A DNA stretch of 45,047 nucleotides. It comes from an uncultured Eubacteriales bacterium. Its GTDB lineage: Bacteria; Bacillota; Clostridia; Oscillospirales; Acutalibacteraceae. Below, piece by piece: positions 41,806 to 45,047 of this stretch. A program made the translations under genes and the position numbers. Each line of letters starts with the position of its first letter. Position 1 is the stretch's first letter. The stretch covers positions 1 through 45,047 of the forward strand of contig OMYO01000016.1 in NCBI GenBank assembly GCA_900315285.1, read 5' to 3'. The notes beneath the pieces were generated by a model. That model ran no database searches. It was given only the letters and a program-made list of their open reading frames with translations, and was not told where the DNA came from.

Positions 41806-43482
41806 TTAGCTTTTAAACAGGGTGTTCAGAAGTCCGCGAGCCAGGCTGGATCCCACATTGCCCCCAAGATTCTTTCCGAACTGTCCAAAGTTCTTGCCGA
41901 CGGCACGTCCGGCCTCCCGGCCAAGGCTTCCGACAACAGAGCGGGCCACATTCTTTGCTGCACGTTTTCTCGCATTGGCGGCCTGAACTCTCTCTTTTTC
42001 CTCCGCTTTTTCGCGGGCGGCCTCTTCCTTGAGACGTTGCTTTTCAGCTGCCGCTTCCTCACGCTGCCTCTGTTTCTCCGCAGCGGCTTCTTCTTTCTGC
42101 CGCTGCTTCTCTGCAGCAGCCGCTTCCGCAGCTTTCTGCTTTTCTTCTGCTTCCTGTTTGGCGGCCTGTTCCGCAGCGGCGGCCTCCTCCAGTCCCTTTC
42201 TCTGGAGAAATTCATAGGCAGAGTCCGGGTCCACAGCAGTTGCATATTTGCTATAGAGAATGCTGCTCTTTACACGACTGTCCCGCTCAGCGTCTTCAAT
42301 GGGCCCCATCTGAGACTGGGGCGGTAGGATGGCAACCTTTTCGCAGACGGCGGGGGTTCCCTTTTCATCCAGGAAGGAGACCACAGCCTGTGCGGTGGGA
42401 AGGTTCAGAAGAGTTTCATAGGTGTCAAAGGCAGGATTCTCACGGAATGCCATGGCTGCGGCCTTGACCCGTTTTTGCTCTGCGGGGGTATAGGCGCGGA
42501 GACCGTGCTGGATTTTGTTTCCGAGCTGGGCCAGAATACTGTCCGGAACATCGGATGGACTCTGGGTGACAAAATAAATGCCAATGCCCTTGGAACGGAT
42601 GAGGCGTACGACCTGCTCAATTTTGGAGAGCAGGTCTTTGGAGGCACCGTCAAACAGGAGGTGTGCCTCATCGAAGAAGAAGACCATTTTCGGTTTCTCT
42701 TGGTCTCCCACTTCGGGAAGAGTCTCAAACAGTTCCGATAGGAGATAGAGCAGGAACGTGGAGTAGAGGGCAGGGTGGTTGATGAGGCTCTCGGAGTCCA
42801 AAATATGAATGACGCCCTTTCCACTGGCATCAAGAGTGAAGAGATCCTTGATATCCAATGCGGTCTCGCCGAAGAAGATGTCTCCTCCGTCCATTTCCAG
42901 TGCCGTGAGGGAACGGATAATGGCGGCGATGGACGCACTGGAGATATTTCCATAGTCATCCTTCAGCTCGGCCTTGTGGTCATCCAGCCAATTCAGCATG
43001 GCCTTTAGGTCTTTGGTATCAATGAGCAGCAGGGAATTGTCGTCTGCCACTTTGAATGCGACTGTCAGAATTTGAGACTGGATGTCATTGAGGCTGAGAA
43101 TGCGGCTCAGGAGCAGCGGCCCCATCTCGGAGATAGTTGTGCGGAGCTGGATTCCCTTTTTTCCATAGATATCCCAAAAAACGGTGGGGTAGGAGTGGAG
43201 CTGGAATCCGGTTCCCTCGAGGGAAAATTTTTCCATTCTTGCCCTCATGTCGTCGGACTCGATGCCCGGGTGAATCATACCGGCGAGGTCGCCCTTGACG
43301 TCGGCGAGAAAGACCGGGACGCCCAGGTCGGAAAAAGACTCTGCGAGCCCTTTTAAGGTAACCGTTTTTCCGGTTCCGGTTGCGCCGGCAATGAGACCGT
43401 GGCGATTCGCCATTTTTGGCAGAATGCCAATCTCTCTTCCGTCCTCCGTCCGTCCCGTATAGATCATTCCATCTTTCAGCAT
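41806..43482 (-). CDS. HerA-like ATPase (DUF853 family)
   Basis: A 558-residue P-loop ATPase of the HerA/FtsK superfamily, DUF853 (YjgR) family. Walker A AGATGTGKTVTLKG is at about residue 32, DVKGDLAGM follows at 60, Walker B MVFFFDEAHLLF is near 270, and FVTQSPSDVP near 305. About residues 425-500 form a highly charged Ala/Glu/Lys/Gln coiled coil with repeats of KQRQKEEAAAEKQR type, and the C-terminus is Gly-rich and basic. The cellular role is unknown; family members are DNA-pumping-like ATPases. Single gene on the minus strand; no nuclease (NurA-like) partner nearby. Confidence 0.9.
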   Translation of the reverse strand: MLKDGMIYTGRTEDGREIGILPKMANRHGLIAGATGTGKTVTLKGLAESFSDLGVPVFLADVKGDLAGMIHPGIESDDMRARMEKFSLEGTGFQLHSYPTVFWDIYGKKGIQLRTTISEMGPLLLSRILSLNDIQSQILTVAFKVADDNSLLLIDTKDLKAMLNWLDDHKAELKDDYGNISSASIAAIIRSLTALEMDGGDIFFGETALDIKDLFTLDASGKGVIHILDSESLINHPALYSTFLLYLLSELFETLPEVGDQEKPKMVFFFDEAHLLFDGASKDLLSKIEQVVRLIRSKGIGIYFVTQSPSDVPDSILAQLGNKIQHGLRAYTPAEQKRVKAAAMAFRENPAFDTYETLLNLPTAQAVVSFLDEKGTPAVCEKVAILPPQSQMGPIEDAERDSRVKSSILYSKYATAVDPDSAYEFLQRKGLEEAAAAEQAAKQEAEEKQKAAEAAAAEKQRQKEEAAAEKQRQREEAAAEKQRLKEEAAREKAEEKERVQAANARKRAAKNVARSVVGSLGREAGRAVGKNFGQFGKNLGGNVGSSLARGLLNTLFKS

Positions 43483-43573
43483 GAGGGATCATCTCCGTTC
43501 CATAAATTCATACCTATATATTACAACAAAGCAGTTCAAATGTCGTGTAAAATCCATGGCACGGAATACCCAA

Positions 43574-43602
43574 TTGCAATTTCTCATCTTGTGGGATATA
43601 AT
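43574..43602 (+). promoter_or_regulatory. Promoter of tRNA-Leu
   Basis: TTGCAA (43574-43579), 17-base spacer, TATAAT (43597-43602), ending 11 bases before the mature tRNA. Confidence 0.75.
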
Positions 43603-43613
43603 TAACGACACGC

Positions 43614-43700
43614 GCCGGCATGTCGGAATTGGCAGACGAGACAGACTCAAAATCTGTTGTCCTTACGGGCGTGTGGGTTCAAGTCCCACTGCCGGCACCA
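43614..43700 (+). tRNA. tRNA-Leu (anticodon CAA)
   Basis: The 7-bp acceptor GCCGGCA (43614-43620) pairs with TGCCGGC (43690-43696), followed by A and an encoded CCA. The anticodon stem CAGA/TCTG carries the loop CTCAAAA, so the anticodon is CAA (reads UUG). A long variable arm, as expected for leucine, and a T-arm GTGGG-TTCAAGT-CCCAC are present. Confidence 0.96.
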
Positions 43701-43707
43701 TGCAAGA

Positions 43708-43741
43708 AACCTGTGGCTCTGGTTGGGGCCGCAGGTTTTTT
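43708..43741 (+). terminator. Terminator after tRNA-Leu
   Basis: A 10-bp stem with one G-U pair (43708-43717 with 43728-43737), 10-base loop, and a run of six T. The next gene starts only about 20 bases later and may depend on read-through. Confidence 0.8.
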
Positions 43742-43762
43742 GATTTTCAGAGGAGGGTCATT

Positions 43763-44896
43763 ATGGAAAAGGGCAAGCGTCTCTATTCGCTCGACGTCTT
43801 CCGCGGCTTTGTCATTGCCGCCATGATTCTCGTCAATAATCCCGGCTCTTGGGATTATGTCTACCGCCCTCTTGATCATGCACCCTGGAATGGCATGACG
43901 CCGACGGATTTTATCTTTCCCTTCTTCATTGTGATCATGGGAATCTCTGCGGCGTTTTCTCTGAAAAAGTATGGCTACCGCTGGTCATCCTCCGCTGCCG
44001 GGAAAATCATAAAGCGTACGCTTATCCTGATGCTGGTGGGGTATGGAACTGGATGGCTTGGCCGGGCACTGCATCGCGCATACGAAGGAAAAGGCGCAGC
44101 CTATGCTCTCTGGAATTTTGATACTGCGCGGATTATGGGGGTCATGGTGCGGCTTGCCCTTGTCTATCTCTTCTTGTCTATTCTTGCGCTCTCTTTTTCC
44201 GACCGCACTGTAGCTGGTATATGCGCATGCCTTCTTGTGGTTTACAGCGTGGTTCTGCTAGTCGGCCACGGCTTTGAGCAGACGCCGCAAAATATTGTCG
44301 GTATTGTGGACAGGGCTTTGCTCCCGGAAAACCACAGGCTGGAGGAGCTCTACGACCCCGAGGGCGTACTCAGCACAATTCCGGCCATTGCCCAGGGATG
44401 CCTCGGGTATCTCTGCGGAAAAATGATTCTCAAGACCCCTGACAACCATTACCGCATGCGCCACTTGTTCCTGTCTGGCTTCCCCATGGCAGTAGCCGGG
44501 TGGCTCCTCAGTTTTGGAATCCCGCTGAACAAGCGGATGTGGTCTCCGACTTTCGTGCTGGTCACCACTGGCGTGGCTTTCCTCAACCTTGCCTTCTTCC
44601 TGTGGGCGATTGACCTCCGGAACACCCGCAAATACTTTACCTTCTTTGAGGCATTTGGTCGTAATGCACTGCTGGTCTTCATTTACAGCACAGTGTTTAC
44701 TATTTTGCTCTGTGACATTCAAGTACCAGCCGGAGGAGAACTTCAGTCTCTCTGGAACTGTGCCTACGAATTTGTATTTGTTCCGGTATTCCGCAACCCT
44801 TATTTTTCCTCCCTCATGCAGGCCGTGGTCTATGTGGTTCTCATGTGGTTGCCCAGCCTCATTCTGTACCGAAAAAATATTTATGTGAAAATCTGA
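43763..44896 (+). CDS. Membrane acyltransferase of the HGSNAT/NagX type (DUF5009-like)
   Basis: A 377-residue integral membrane protein with about ten hydrophobic segments. The N-terminus KGKRLYSLDVFRGFVIAAMI, then LVNNPGSWDYVYRPLDHAPW and TPTDFIFPFFIVIMG, is the signature of bacterial homologues of heparan-alpha-glucosaminide N-acetyltransferase. They are thought to acetylate sugars at the membrane from acetyl-CoA; the substrate here is unknown. I use ATG 43763 with AGGAGGG seven bases upstream; the longer frame would run through the tRNA gene. It lies between tRNA-Leu and an rRNA operon. I see no terminator after it. Confidence 0.9.
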   Translation: MEKGKRLYSLDVFRGFVIAAMILVNNPGSWDYVYRPLDHAPWNGMTPTDFIFPFFIVIMGISAAFSLKKYGYRWSSSAAGKIIKRTLILMLVGYGTGWLGRALHRAYEGKGAAYALWNFDTARIMGVMVRLALVYLFLSILALSFSDRTVAGICACLLVVYSVVLLVGHGFEQTPQNIVGIVDRALLPENHRLEELYDPEGVLSTIPAIAQGCLGYLCGKMILKTPDNHYRMRHLFLSGFPMAVAGWLLSFGIPLNKRMWSPTFVLVTTGVAFLNLAFFLWAIDLRNTRKYFTFFEAFGRNALLVFIYSTVFTILLCDIQVPAGGELQSLWNCAYEFVFVPVFRNPYFSSLMQAVVYVVLMWLPSLILYRKNIYVKI

Positions 44897-44904
44897 AAAT
44901 CACG

Positions 44905-44933
44905 TTGACAAGCTTTGTTTTCGATGATAATAT
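44905..44933 (+). promoter_or_regulatory. Strong promoter of an rRNA operon
   Basis: Consensus TTGACA (44905-44910), 17-base spacer, TAATAT (44928-44933). It points to the window end and is followed by an rRNA-type leader. Confidence 0.8.
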
Positions 44934-45047
44934 ATATCTCGCGCTCCGGTGAGCGCAGCACTTCAAAACCGCATAATACGGCGGTTTCGGACCTTGAAAA
45001 TTGAACAGCGACAAACAGAAATTACCCTTGAAAATTTCTTTGAATCT
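44934..45047 (+). other. rRNA operon leader, upstream of 16S rRNA
   Basis: Contains hairpins GCGCTC-CGGT-GAGCGC (44941-44956) and AAACCGC/GCGGTTT (44966-44972 with 44981-44987), then ACCTTGAAAATTGAACAG, the kind of box found shortly before 16S rRNA genes in Gram-positive bacteria. The 16S gene itself is not in the window. Confidence 0.75.

Noticed and set aside
1..45047. CRISPR array, integrase/attachment sites or prophage genes
   Set aside because: I see no regularly spaced repeats, no integrase or phage gene, and the tRNA-Leu has no duplicated 3' end nearby.

Overview
The window looks like a chromosomal segment of a low-to-medium GC anaerobic Bacillota, most likely class Clostridia. The evidence is a Rex redox repressor, a tetrahydrofolate riboswitch ahead of a fused folate operon, the rpsB-tsf arrangement, strong AGGAGG-type ribosome sites, TTG/GTG starts, and an rRNA leader of Gram-positive type at the right end. 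No species call is possible from what I can see.

Region by region. 1-4.8 kb (minus strand): an operon aconitase - isocitrate dehydrogenase - rex - beta-propeller-like protein, with a strong promoter overlapped by a Rex-like operator. 4.8-8.6 kb: a FadR-type GntR regulator, then a large iron-sulfur/FAD oxidoreductase whose reading frame is broken by one extra base; a TGGTTAAACCA operator sits at its promoter. 8.8-12.4 kb: uppP and an FtsK/SpoIIIE translocase. 12.5-18 kb: a tandem duplication of an APC permease plus cytidylate-kinase-like pair, each copy headed by the same leader hairpin, followed by an ornithine-cyclodeaminase-like protein. 18-23.3 kb: a ComEC-like metallo-hydrolase (N-terminal frame broken), a flavin amine-oxidase-like protein, a 0.76-kb non-coding stretch holding a 223-bp inverted-repeat element, and a divergent AMP-forming ligase. 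23.3-30.5 kb: rpsB (structured leader), tsf, a class A penicillin-binding protein, ruvX and pcrA. 30.5-35 kb: a folate operon under a THF riboswitch: folC fused to 5-formyl-THF cyclo-ligase, a PTPS-III-type enzyme replacing folB, folE2, folP and folK, all overlapping. 35-41.8 kb: an esterase and rodA (minus), then tsaE, tsaB, rpiB, upp (in-frame TAG), a phosphatase and an iron alcohol dehydrogenase. 41.8-45 kb: a HerA-like ATPase (minus), tRNA-Leu(CAA), a membrane acyltransferase, and the promoter/leader of an rRNA operon whose 16S gene must start just past the end.

Themes: redox-controlled entry to 2-oxoglutarate (acn-icd-rex), amine or amino-acid use (permease/kinase/cyclodeaminase/amine-oxidase genes), cell-wall synthesis (uppP, class A PBP, rodA), and folate synthesis by a folB-less route. 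Three genes (the oxidoreductase, the MBL protein and upp) carry apparent frame lesions, which is many for 45 kb; they may be real mutations or sequence errors.
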